10,439 nucleotides of DNA from Rhodocyclaceae bacterium (GTDB lineage: Bacteria > Pseudomonadota > Gammaproteobacteria > Burkholderiales > Rhodocyclaceae). The notes beneath the pieces are model-generated. The model did no database searches, was not told where the DNA came from, and saw only the letters and a list, made by a program, of their open reading frames with translations. The translations under genes were made by a program, and so were the position numbers. Where the stretch lies: NCBI GenBank assembly GCA_023253415.1, contig JALRGK010000005.1, positions 1 to 10,439 of the forward strand. Direction: 5' to 3'. Positions 1-6,155 of this stretch are shown here, piece by piece. How positions within the stretch are numbered: position 1 is the stretch's first letter; each line of letters opens with the position of its first letter.

Positions 1-1
1 C

Positions 2-940
2 CTGGTCATGCATGACGCGCTACGCGTCAATGTGCCCGCCAGCTGGGCCTTGTATCAGGCACGGGAAGCTTCATGGGCAGAACATCTGTCAGCTGCCTGC
101 CAGATTCTGCACAACACACAGCCGGTACTGGTCATCAGCGATGTCGGCGAAGTGCCGCTGGCGGCGGCGCAGTCCCTGGGCGTGCCGAACGTCGCCATGA
201 GCTCTCTGAACTGGGCCGATATTGCAAGCTATTACTTCAGGGACATTGGTGATGCAGATCAGGCGATTTCGCGACTTGCTGCCATTTACGACAACACCTG
301 TCTGGCCCTCCGGCTAACGCCCGGTATGCCCATGCGAGGGCACACAGAATGTGCTGTACCCCCTGTCGCAGCGGCCAGCACACAGCCCCGGGATCGCTTA
401 CGCCAGCGCATTCTGGAAGTTCTCGGTTCGGCCCATCAGGAACGCCCATTAGTCCTGGTCGGCTTGGGCGGCATCGATACACCACTCCCCCTAACTGATT
501 GGCCGCTGCAAACAAACATAACCTTACTGGTCGCCAATCAGTGCCAGCAATCAGCCACCGGTCTATCTGAACGGGGTATCGTCAATGCAGAGTCGATTCA
601 AGAGGCAACCGGACTGGGATTTTCAGACCTGCTCGCTGCCTGTGATGCCGTGATCTGTAAACCCGGCTACGGGACCTTCGCCGAAGCCGCTCTTGCCAGC
701 ACTCCCGTCCTGTATGTTAAACGAGCCGATTGGCCCGAGCAGGCCGTGCTCGTCGCGTGGTTGAAAGCCCATGCGCGCTGCATCGAGCTGTCACTTGTGG
801 ATCTGCTAAACGGCGATTTCCAGCAGGCCCTGTGTGCACTTTGGAATCAACCTGAAAAACCGCACATTGCGAGCGATGGCGCAATGATCGCCGCGCGCAA
901 AATGCTCTCGCTGCTCGACCCCTCAGAAATTAAAGCCTAG
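2..940 (+). CDS. GT-B-like glycosyltransferase-type protein, 5'-truncated
   Basis: The reading frame is open from the left edge (codons CTG GTC precede the first ATG at 8) to TAG at 940, so the true N-terminus lies outside the window. At least 312 residues are present. The C-terminal half looks like the nucleotide-sugar-binding domain of a GT-B enzyme (GT28/MurG or UGT type). It has a strand-loop start (LVLVGLGGID), then a segment ACDAVICKPGYGTFAEAAL followed by TPVLYV and DWPEQ, which resembles the glycine-rich, acidic donor-binding region of that fold. The N-terminal part has alternating strand and helix segments (PVLVISDVGEVPLAAAQSLGVPNVAMSS), also typical of the fold. I see no signal peptide or membrane segment. 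Substrate and pathway cannot be read from the sequence. Its 3' end overlaps the convergent maf gene by 18 bases. The fold call is fairly good; the specific function is unknown. Confidence 0.7.
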   Translation: MVMHDALRVNVPASWALYQAREASWAEHLSAACQILHNTQPVLVISDVGEVPLAAAQSLGVPNVAMSSLNWADIASYYFRDIGDADQAISRLAAIYDNTCLALRLTPGMPMRGHTECAVPPVAAASTQPRDRLRQRILEVLGSAHQERPLVLVGLGGIDTPLPLTDWPLQTNITLLVANQCQQSATGLSERGIVNAESIQEATGLGFSDLLAACDAVICKPGYGTFAEAALASTPVLYVKRADWPEQAVLVAWLKAHARCIELSLVDLLNGDFQQALCALWNQPEKPHIASDGAMIAARKMLSLLDPSEIKA

Positions 941-1528
941 CGGCGCCAGCAACAAGGCTGTCTCGTGCACCGGCAAACCCATGATGCCGGTGAAGCTACC
1001 TTGCATGTCTGACACGAAGATACCGGCATGCCCCTGGATGCCATAGCCCCCCGCCTTATCAAAAGGCTCTCCGCTGCCGATGTAACGCTCGATTGTCTGC
1101 ACATTTAACGACATGAATTCAACGCGGCTGACCGAAAGCATCTGGCGGATATCTTGACCATCAACCACCACGATGGCCGTTAATACCTCGTGTACTCGCC
1201 CTGAAAGCGCTGTCAGCATCTCCCGTGCTTCAGTGGCATCGGCAGGTTTCCCAAGAATGCGATCACCCAGTGCGACTGTTGTGTCCGCCGATAACAGAGG
1301 GCGCTCAGGCAGGCCATTGTTTCGCACATACGTCACCGCGTGCAACGCTTTATCGAAGGCAACGCGGCGCACATAGTCACGCGGCGGCTCACCCGGATGC
1401 ACGGACTCATCCACCTCATAGTGTGCGCCCGCATCATCTTTAAATTGCAACACGTCGAACGGTACACCCATACTTGCCAGCAGCTCGGCACGGCGCGGGC
1501 TTTTAGAGGCAAGCCAGATCGTTTTCAT
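923..1528 (-). CDS. maf: Maf-family nucleoside triphosphate pyrophosphatase (YhdE type, dTTP/UTPase)
   Basis: Maf proteins hydrolyse NTPs to NMP and pyrophosphate in the cytoplasm. The YhdE subgroup acts on dTTP, UTP and modified pyrimidine nucleotides and was first named for septum inhibition. The protein has 201 residues, a normal length. It starts MKTIWLASKSPRRAELL, with the family S-x-R-R phosphate-binding signature at 10-13. It then has SADTTV with the catalytic Asp at 82, and FDKAGGYGIQG at 156-166, which is the YhdE rather than the YceF form. Start choice is uncertain. The ATG at 1528 matches the family N-terminus and has GGGAG (1544-1540) 11 bases upstream. The ATG at 1537 overlaps the rlmH stop as TGATG and adds three residues. 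A GTG at 1540 is too close to the GGGAG. The gene is last in the minus-strand block, and its end overlaps the convergent glycosyltransferase-like gene. Confidence 0.95.
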   Translation of the reverse strand: MKTIWLASKSPRRAELLASMGVPFDVLQFKDDAGAHYEVDESVHPGEPPRDYVRRVAFDKALHAVTYVRNNGLPERPLLSADTTVALGDRILGKPADATEAREMLTALSGRVHEVLTAIVVVDGQDIRQMLSVSRVEFMSLNVQTIERYIGSGEPFDKAGGYGIQGHAGIFVSDMQGSFTGIMGLPVHETALLLAPLGFNF

Positions 1529-1536
1529 CGGCGGCA

Positions 1537-2007
1537 TCACTCCCGGTGATAAGGATGACCGGACAACACCGTGATTGCCCGGTACAACTGTTCAGCAAGG
1601 AGCACCCGCGCCATTGCGTGTGGCAATGTTAGCGACGACAAACGAATCATCTCGTGGGCCGTGGCCTTTAATGCGGGCGCAATGCCATCCGCACCACCAA
1701 TCACCAGCGCCACATCCTGCGCTTCCCCCTGCCAATATTCCAACCGTTTCGCCAGTGCCATCGTCGTCAGATCCGCGCCTCTCTCATCCAGCATGACGCG
1801 GCGTGCGCCAATAGGAATTGCGGTTTCGATACGCGCTGCCTCGGCTTCCATAATCTGCTGTGCAGTTCGGTTCCCTGTCCGGGGCTCGGCTTTAATTTCA
1901 TGCAGCACAATTGGCTGCGAACGGGGAAAACGCTTGAGATAGTCCGAACAGGCGACAGCGGCCCAATCAGGGAGCCGCTGGCCGACACTGATCAGATGCA
2001 GCTTCAT
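1537..2007 (-). CDS. rlmH: 23S rRNA (pseudouridine(1915)-N(3))-methyltransferase RlmH
   Basis: RlmH is a small SPOUT-class, knotted methyltransferase that uses S-adenosylmethionine to methylate N3 of pseudouridine 1915 in helix 69 of 23S rRNA on assembled 70S ribosomes. The 156 residues match the usual length of about 155. Visible family motifs are LDERG (73-77), the SAM-binding VIGGADG (102-108), LPHAMARVLLAEQLYRA (128-144) and the C-terminal HPYHRE (151-156). The N-terminus MKLHLISVGQRLPDW and the segment EIKAEPRTG resemble betaproteobacterial members. The ATG at 2007 overlaps the rsfS stop as ATGA (2007-2004). There is no clear Shine-Dalgarno sequence, so translation is probably coupled to rsfS. 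The stop at 1539-1537 touches a possible maf ATG. The rsfS-rlmH pairing is widespread in bacteria and fits late ribosome maturation. Confidence 0.98.
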   Translation of the reverse strand: MKLHLISVGQRLPDWAAVACSDYLKRFPRSQPIVLHEIKAEPRTGNRTAQQIMEAEAARIETAIPIGARRVMLDERGADLTTMALAKRLEYWQGEAQDVALVIGGADGIAPALKATAHEMIRLSSLTLPHAMARVLLAEQLYRAITVLSGHPYHRE

Positions 2008-2633
2008 TCAGACGCCGGTTTTTTAGCGCGCGGCTTTGCCCTCGTGGCGGTCTTTGTGGCTGACTTGGTCGTGGCTTTGGCAGTACTTGATGCCGCACGT
2101 TTCGCCGGTGCCCGAGTGGAAACTGCACGCGGTGCCACTTTCTTTGCTGCTGGCTTTTTACCGGCAACGGTCTTGCTGGCCGGCGCTTTGCGGGCACGCG
2201 GTTTGGCGGGTGCTGCGTCAACAGCATCCTCAACAGCAACCGGCTTTTTCTTTGCTGCGGCTTTCTTGGCGGCCTTTTCTGCCTCATGCCCCGCAGGCTT
2301 ACCCTTACCCCATAGGCCTTCCAGATCAAAGTGCTCACGTACGGTCGGCTGCATAATGTGCACAACGACCGGACCCAGATCCACCAGCACCCATTCGCCT
2401 GTTTCTTCGCCTTCCATCGATAACACTTCGCCGCCGGCCTCACGGACTTTATCAGCCACATTTCGCGCCAGTGAACGCACCTGCCGATTAGAATCACCGC
2501 TGGCCAGAACGATTCTCTCGAACATCTGCGAGAGCTTGCTCGTATTCACCACAATGATATTGCGACCCTTGATATCTTCTAGAGCATCAACGGCGATGGT
2601 TTCAAGTTTTTTGATCGAGAGCGCTTTGGACAT
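2004..2633 (-). CDS. rsfS: Ribosomal silencing factor RsfS with a long basic C-terminal tail
   Basis: RsfS (RsfA, YbeB, Iojap family) binds ribosomal protein L14 on the 50S subunit and blocks 30S joining, lowering translation under starvation. Residues 1-112 form the normal domain: KLETIAVDALEDIKG near the N-terminus, NTSKLSQMFERIVLASGDSNRQ, and GEWVLVDLGPVVVHIMQPTVREHFDLEGLW (79-108). The usual Asp after DLG is Pro here. Residues 113-209 are an extra low-complexity tail made mainly of Ala, Lys, Arg, Pro, Ser and Thr, with 27 Lys/Arg in 97 residues by my count, like histone-H1-type or AlgP-like tails. E. coli RsfS is about 105 residues, so the protein is nearly doubled. The ATG at 2633 has AAGGA (2643-2639) five bases upstream, a strong site. 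nadD ends 36 bases upstream; rlmH overlaps downstream. Confidence 0.96.
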   Translation of the reverse strand: MSKALSIKKLETIAVDALEDIKGRNIIVVNTSKLSQMFERIVLASGDSNRQVRSLARNVADKVREAGGEVLSMEGEETGEWVLVDLGPVVVHIMQPTVREHFDLEGLWGKGKPAGHEAEKAAKKAAAKKKPVAVEDAVDAAPAKPRARKAPASKTVAGKKPAAKKVAPRAVSTRAPAKRAASSTAKATTKSATKTATRAKPRAKKPASE

Positions 2634-2669
2634 GCTGTTCCTTCTGTCACATTAAATCAACGTCGACCG

Positions 2670-3323
2670 TCAACACGCGGTCAGGGTATAGAGATGGTGC
2701 TGCTGTATATAATTTTCTACAGCAGCGGGTAGCAGCCCGGTCACTGGCAAACCTTGCGCGCGTTGCTGGCGAACTCGTGTAGCCGAGACCTCACAGGGCG
2801 CTATGTTAAACGAAACCAGGCAACCTGCGCGTTGCTGACGCAAACGTGACCAGTCAGCCGTGAAACTGTCCGCCCAGAAAGACCGGAGAGGTTCTGGCAT
2901 GAACGCGGGCACAAGCGCCGCTCCGGGCCGGTTAGCAACCGCAATGTGCGCATAATTCAGTAGCTCTTGCCAACGTCGCCACGAGGGCAAACCAAGCAAG
3001 GCATCCGCCCCCAGAATCAGCACATGTGCCGTATCCGGCACCTGCTGCCACAAACGCTCTAGCGTCTCTATAGTCCACGATGGGCCTGCTTGCCGGATCT
3101 CTGCATCATCGACAAAGCAACCGGGTTCGCTGGCAAAGGCCAGACGTACCATCGCTAACCGGTCTTGCGCACAGGCCCATGGAAGGGTTCGATGCGGGGG
3201 CTGACCGGCCGGCACACAACGTAGGGCATCCAGATGCAGCTGGCTTAACGCATCGCGCGCCAACTGAACATGCCCGATATGTACGGGGTCAAAGGTACCG
3301 CCGAGAATACCGTTGAGTTTCAG
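2670..3323 (-). CDS. nadD: Nicotinate-nucleotide adenylyltransferase NadD, probable CTG start
   Basis: NadD transfers AMP from ATP to nicotinate mononucleotide, giving deamido-NAD, the step shared by de novo and Preiss-Handler NAD synthesis. Read from 3323 the protein has 217 residues, normal for the family. It begins (M)KLNGILGGTFDPVHIGH, with the nucleotidyltransferase HxGH motif at 15-18. Further on are LILGADALLGLPSWRRWQELL and VSATRVRQ (179-186), the counterpart of the usual (I/V)SSTxIR phosphate-binding motif. No ATG, GTG or TTG lies in frame near the family N-terminus. The next one upstream is a GTG at 3560, which would add 79 residues overlapping the preceding membrane-protein gene. 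The CTG at 3323 overlaps that gene's TGA as CTGA, mimicking the common ATGA coupling. No good Shine-Dalgarno sequence is seen. Identity is firm; the start is inferred. Confidence 0.95.
   Translation of the reverse strand: MKLNGILGGTFDPVHIGHVQLARDALSQLHLDALRCVPAGQPPHRTLPWACAQDRLAMVRLAFASEPGCFVDDAEIRQAGPSWTIETLERLWQQVPDTAHVLILGADALLGLPSWRRWQELLNYAHIAVANRPGAALVPAFMPEPLRSFWADSFTADWSRLRQQRAGCLVSFNIAPCEVSATRVRQQRAQGLPVTGLLPAAVENYIQQHHLYTLTAC
3320..3323 (-). promoter_or_regulatory. CTGA stop/start junction, putative translational coupling into nadD
   Basis: On the minus strand the bases C-T-G-A contain the inferred CTG start of nadD and the TGA stop of the upstream membrane-protein gene. The arrangement is the same as the ATGA overlap at rsfS-rlmH, but with a non-AUG start. 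A GAGG lies about 22 bases upstream, too far to act as a normal ribosome binding site. Initiation by ribosomes terminating on the upstream gene is therefore the simplest reading. This is an inference. Confidence 0.55.
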
Positions 3324-4126
3324 GGGGTTTGCGCCGGCGGGGCGCCCTCGGTTTCCGGCAGGATATCGGAGTAGCTGTTCAAAAAGGCAGAGACAACCGT
3401 CGGCGCCAAGACCGCCATAATCGGCACGACGACCAGCGATGTCACCAAGGCATCGCTTACCCCTAATGCCAGCAGAAGCATCATGACCACTGATGGCAAC
3501 AGCACACCGAAGACGATGATGGCCGACAATAGCCCGAGTAAACCGGGCCAGGCCCGCCACGATGCCACTAAACTAAAAAATAGTGCCTTACCAATACCGA
3601 ATTCGCGCCAGGCCACTAGCAACGGCGCATACGCAAATGCCAGCATGATCGGGAGATACGCCAGTAGTGCAATCACCAGCGCCGTGAGCGACAGACTATC
3701 GGCATCCGGCATCGGCGCATTTTCAGCACCACTCAATGTGGAACGAGCCATCAATTGCAGCAGGACGCCACCATCCGCCAGCGCCGTCAGACCCAACACG
3801 CCCAAGGTGAGCACAAAGTGCAACACACCGAGCCCCATTAACGGTTGTAGCCGACCCTTGAAAGCCGAAAAGAGCAGCGTGAAACTGGGCATATCATCAC
3901 GATCCAGCGCACGACAACCGGTCAGCACACCGATCAACAAAACCGGTGCTAGCGCTGCGACCAGCAGGTCACCCAAAACAGGCACCAGGCCGACAAGGCC
4001 CAACAATGTCCAATAGGACATCACCCAGAAAACCATCAGCACCGGATTTCGACGATAGCGAGCAAAACCCGCTCGAAACCACTGCCAGCCGCTGGCAAAA
4101 GTGACGCGATTTTCTGTGTTAGCCAT
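3320..4126 (-). CDS. BPSS1780-type multi-pass membrane protein (second of tandem pair)
   Basis: A 268-residue hydrophobic protein with about six predicted membrane segments by eye. They lie roughly at residues 28-70 (two), 95-115, 145-175, 190-220 and 228-250. A cytoplasmic-looking N-terminus comes first: GWQWFRAGFARYRRNPVL. It shares layout and local motifs with the gene just upstream: G-x-x-W-hydrophobic-x-x-G, an Arg-x-P before the first helix, LVPxLG, a short basic loop, and a late KALFFSLVASWRAWP segment matching KQSFLASWRSLP in its neighbour. This pattern fits the BPSS1780 family, common in betaproteobacteria and of unknown function. The ATG at 4126 lies eight bases inside the preceding gene and has no clear ribosome binding site, suggesting coupling. 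The C-terminus is polar (SYSDILPETEGAPPAQTP) and runs into nadD. Membrane location is certain; the family name is probable; no function can be given. Confidence 0.88.
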   Translation of the reverse strand: MANTENRVTFASGWQWFRAGFARYRRNPVLMVFWVMSYWTLLGLVGLVPVLGDLLVAALAPVLLIGVLTGCRALDRDDMPSFTLLFSAFKGRLQPLMGLGVLHFVLTLGVLGLTALADGGVLLQLMARSTLSGAENAPMPDADSLSLTALVIALLAYLPIMLAFAYAPLLVAWREFGIGKALFFSLVASWRAWPGLLGLLSAIIVFGVLLPSVVMMLLLALGVSDALVTSLVVVPIMAVLAPTVVSAFLNSYSDILPETEGAPPAQTP

Positions 4127-4952
4127 TCAGCGGTTCAGTAGAAGCTGCCGGCTGTTCGTTCACCGGCGGTGTCAACTCGAACAAATCGCGGTACGCCGTA
4201 TAGGTCGCACCCGCCATCACCGGAACAACGACCAGCAGCGCCAGGCCCATCGTCAGTGCGGTCAGAAAGAGCATCAGCGCCACAAGAAAAAATGCCACCA
4301 CAAAGGCCGGCAAACTGCGCCAACTGGCTAAGAACGACTGCTTCATCGCGGTCATCGCGGGGATGTCGTGGAACACCGCCAATGGCGGTGCCAGCCAGAC
4401 AGACATCACCAGGGGCAACACCAGCAGCAGACTGATCGTCACGGCCAGAATAATCCCCAACACGCTGATGATCATCCCCAACCACTCATAGTGCGTTTCC
4501 ATCCCCACTGCCATACCGGAAAGCGCCGCACCCCCACCCAGCAATAGGCCAAGTGCTACGATGAGCATCCAGCCTAGCATGTACCAGACACCCACATTCA
4601 CCACGGCGGGCGCATGTTCCTTGAACCCCGTAAAGGCATCGGCAACGGCGACGGGTTCATCGTATTCAACCCGGTGTGCTACGACCATCAGGCCTGCCGA
4701 CAGAATCGGCATGAGCAGATGAGCCCCGACCTGGCCGAGCAGTGGCACCAATAGCACCAACAGAATCAACAAGGTTTGTAATAACGCCGTGACCAGCCAA
4801 AGGCCCGGGCGGCGCATGAACAGTGACCAGCCTTCTGAAATCCACTGCACGCCGTGACCAACCCCGACATGCCGGATCGACGGTAGCTGCTCGGGCACGT
4901 GGGTATCTTGCCAGGGCGCATGACGCTGATGGCGATTCTGACGGCCTGGCAT
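4119..4952 (-). CDS. BPSS1780-type multi-pass membrane protein (first of tandem pair)
   Basis: A 277-residue protein with a basic, His-rich N-terminal stretch of about 45 residues (MPGRQNRHQRHAPWQ...) and then about six hydrophobic helices. The signature region GVQWISEGWSLFMRRPGLW precedes the first helix and is typical of the BPSS1780 family. LVPLLGQVG, HRVEYDEPVAVADAFTGFKEH and KQSFLASWRSLPAF follow in the same order as in the downstream paralogue. The start at ATG 4952 is preferred to the GTG at 4973: it overlaps the preceding gene's stop as TAATG, and GGAG (4962-4959) lies six bases upstream. The tail (PPVNEQPAASTEPLNG) is polar. No enzyme motif is visible. The paired arrangement suggests a gene duplication, and perhaps a two-subunit membrane complex, which is speculation. 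Family call is fairly sure; role unknown. Confidence 0.88.
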   Translation of the reverse strand: MPGRQNRHQRHAPWQDTHVPEQLPSIRHVGVGHGVQWISEGWSLFMRRPGLWLVTALLQTLLILLVLLVPLLGQVGAHLLMPILSAGLMVVAHRVEYDEPVAVADAFTGFKEHAPAVVNVGVWYMLGWMLIVALGLLLGGGAALSGMAVGMETHYEWLGMIISVLGIILAVTISLLLVLPLVMSVWLAPPLAVFHDIPAMTAMKQSFLASWRSLPAFVVAFFLVALMLFLTALTMGLALLVVVPVMAGATYTAYRDLFELTPPVNEQPAASTEPLNG

Positions 4953-5347
4953 TACCAACTCCAGAGAGTCCACATGGGGGGCTGCACCATATCGCCACGT
5001 ACAGGATCCGATTCCGGAATCACGGTTTGCGGATCCACGGCAGGTGCCTCGGAATAGGACGGCAGAATTGGCGGATCAACCACTTCGCGAGAAGGGCGTC
5101 CTCCAGTGCCATAGGTACGGATCGATGTGCTGCGATCATCCGGTGTAATCGTCACACTGGCATCTTCTTCCGCCTCGGCCTGCGCATTCAACAGCGCCGG
5201 GTCGTTGGTCACCACTTGTGGCGGCAAAGTGCTGGGGGACGACTGGGCGTGTACGGGAACGGCCAGGACAGCCCCCATAGCCACACTCATTGCCAACAGG
5301 CAACGGCTTAGCGTCGTTGGTGACACAGGGTTCGAAGAGAATGACAT
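4952..5347 (-). CDS. Small secreted protein, possibly DUF2782-like
   Basis: A 131-residue protein with an apparent Sec signal peptide. A polar N-terminus with Arg15 is followed by the hydrophobic run CLLAMSVAMGAVLAV, and a likely signal peptidase I site sits after VHA at 32-34. The mature part is Pro- and Asp-rich and short, with one betaproteobacterial-looking stretch, ASVTITPDDRSTSIRTYGTGGRP, and a C-terminus ending in PPMWTLWSW. Small exported DUF2782 proteins occur next to polA in several beta- and gammaproteobacteria and have a V-T-I-R-x-x-(D/E)-x-x-x-I-x-E-Y-like core. The resemblance here is partial, so the family assignment is tentative. The ATG at 5347 has only a weak GGA upstream. 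Its stop overlaps the next gene's start (TAATG). The LOG gene ends 33 bases upstream on the same strand, so it may share that promoter. Confidence 0.8.
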   Translation of the reverse strand: MSFSSNPVSPTTLSRCLLAMSVAMGAVLAVPVHAQSSPSTLPPQVVTNDPALLNAQAEAEEDASVTITPDDRSTSIRTYGTGGRPSREVVDPPILPSYSEAPAVDPQTVIPESDPVRGDMVQPPMWTLWSW

Positions 5348-5380
5348 GCCGGATCCAGACTAAATAATGAAAGGATTTTA

Positions 5381-6121
5381 TTACAGGTTGAGCAAAAGCT
5401 CGCGTTCGGCTGGCAACGGCGCAAAGCCTCGGGTCTCATAATGACGGAAGATGGCTTCCACGACTTGATCCGGATCATCAATGATCTGGATCAAGTCCAT
5501 ATCCGCTGCATCAATCATATTTTCGGCGACAAGACGATCACGCAGCCAATCCATCAAACCTGCCCAGAACGCACTGCCCACCAGAATGACCGGAAAACGC
5601 GCGCTTTTTCCGGTCTGAATCAGGGTCAAGGCCTCCATCAGCTCGTCCAGAGTGCCAAATCCACCCGGCATCACCACATAGGCCATAGCAAAACGCACAA
5701 ACATGTATTTTCGGGCGAAGAAATGCTTGAACCCAACAGAAATATTCTGATACGGATTACGTCGCTGCTCATGCGGTAACTGGATATTCAGACCCACAGA
5801 GGGGCCCTCACCATCATAAGCCCCCTTATTGGCAGCTTCCATCACACCGGGACCGCCACCGGAAATAACTCCCAAACCCGTATCCGAGAGTTTGCGAGCA
5901 ATGGTTTCGGTGAGCTGATAATACGGTGAATCAGGCTTAACCCGGGCGCTCCCAAAAATTGTCACGGCTGGTCGGACATGGGCGAGGCGGTCGGTTGCTT
6001 CGACGAACTCTGCCATAATCCCGAACAACCGCCAGGCTTCGCGTTCGACCAAGGTTTCAGCATCATGATCCCCCGCGCCGCTAGGCATCCGGAAACCCGT
6101 TCGTTTTGCTTTTTCTTCCAC
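5381..6121 (-). CDS. LOG-family protein (TIGR00730 Rossmann fold), nucleoside 5'-monophosphate phosphoribohydrolase
   Basis: LOG proteins cleave the N-glycosidic bond of nucleoside 5'-monophosphates. Plant and some bacterial members release active cytokinins, and older annotations wrongly say lysine decarboxylase. Residues 52-58 (AVTIFGS) open the Rossmann fold. GGGPGVMEAANKGA (88-101) binds phosphate. FFARKYMF (134-141) and PGGFGTLDE (152-160) form the LOG signature PGGxGTxxE with the catalytic Glu at 160. The length of 246 places it in the proteobacterial group with an N-terminal helical extension (residues 1-50), larger than minimal LOG enzymes of about 190. The GTG at 6121 is chosen because GAGGGGGG (6137-6130) lies eight bases upstream; an in-frame ATG at 6088 has no such site. 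The gene diverges from polA and probably heads the minus-strand block. Substrate preference (AMP, other NMPs or cytokinin) cannot be told. Confidence 0.93.
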   Translation of the reverse strand: MEEKAKRTGFRMPSGAGDHDAETLVEREAWRLFGIMAEFVEATDRLAHVRPAVTIFGSARVKPDSPYYQLTETIARKLSDTGLGVISGGGPGVMEAANKGAYDGEGPSVGLNIQLPHEQRRNPYQNISVGFKHFFARKYMFVRFAMAYVVMPGGFGTLDELMEALTLIQTGKSARFPVILVGSAFWAGLMDWLRDRLVAENMIDAADMDLIQIIDDPDQVVEAIFRHYETRGFAPLPAERELLLNL

Positions 6122-6155
6122 GCTGTCTGCCCCCCTCGCTGTAATCTCAGTGTCT
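6122..6155. promoter_or_regulatory. Very short divergent spacer between the LOG gene and polA
   Basis: Only 34 bases separate the LOG start (GTG 6121) from the polA ATG at 6156. On the minus strand it holds the strong LOG ribosome binding site GAGGGGGG. On the plus strand it holds TGTAAT (6140-6145), five of six matches to the -10 consensus, but no convincing -35 at 16-18 bases. No Shine-Dalgarno sequence precedes polA. Any promoter for either gene must therefore overlap the other gene's 5' coding end. The -10 call is tentative. Confidence 0.3.

Noticed and set aside
1571..1942. Plus-strand 123-codon frame opposite rlmH
   Set aside because: Shadow of a highly conserved gene; the Ser/Ala/Ile-rich composition follows from reversed RlmH codons.
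1967..2497. Minus-strand frame of 176 codons in a second frame over rsfS
   Set aside because: Arg/Gln/Pro-rich out-of-frame reading of rsfS, with no start signal or family similarity.
1900..2655. Long plus-strand frame (251 codons) opposite rsfS and the start of rlmH, hydrophobic and Ala-rich
   Set aside because: It is the mirror of the Lys/Ala-coding tail of rsfS: AAG and GCC codons read backwards as Leu, Phe and Gly/Ala. It has no family motif and lies over two firmly identified genes.
3324..3560. In-frame upstream extension of nadD from GTG 3560
   Set aside because: It would add 79 residues with no resemblance to NadD, read in another frame of the membrane-protein gene. Family length and N-terminus fit a start at 3323.
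3483..4016. Plus-strand 177-codon frame opposite the second membrane protein
   Set aside because: Polar Ser/Thr/Asn-rich shadow of hydrophobic codons on the other strand; no recognisable domain.
5348..5380. Possible terminator between the LOG gene and the small secreted protein gene
   Set aside because: The gap is AT-rich but contains no hairpin of useful length, so the two genes may be co-transcribed.
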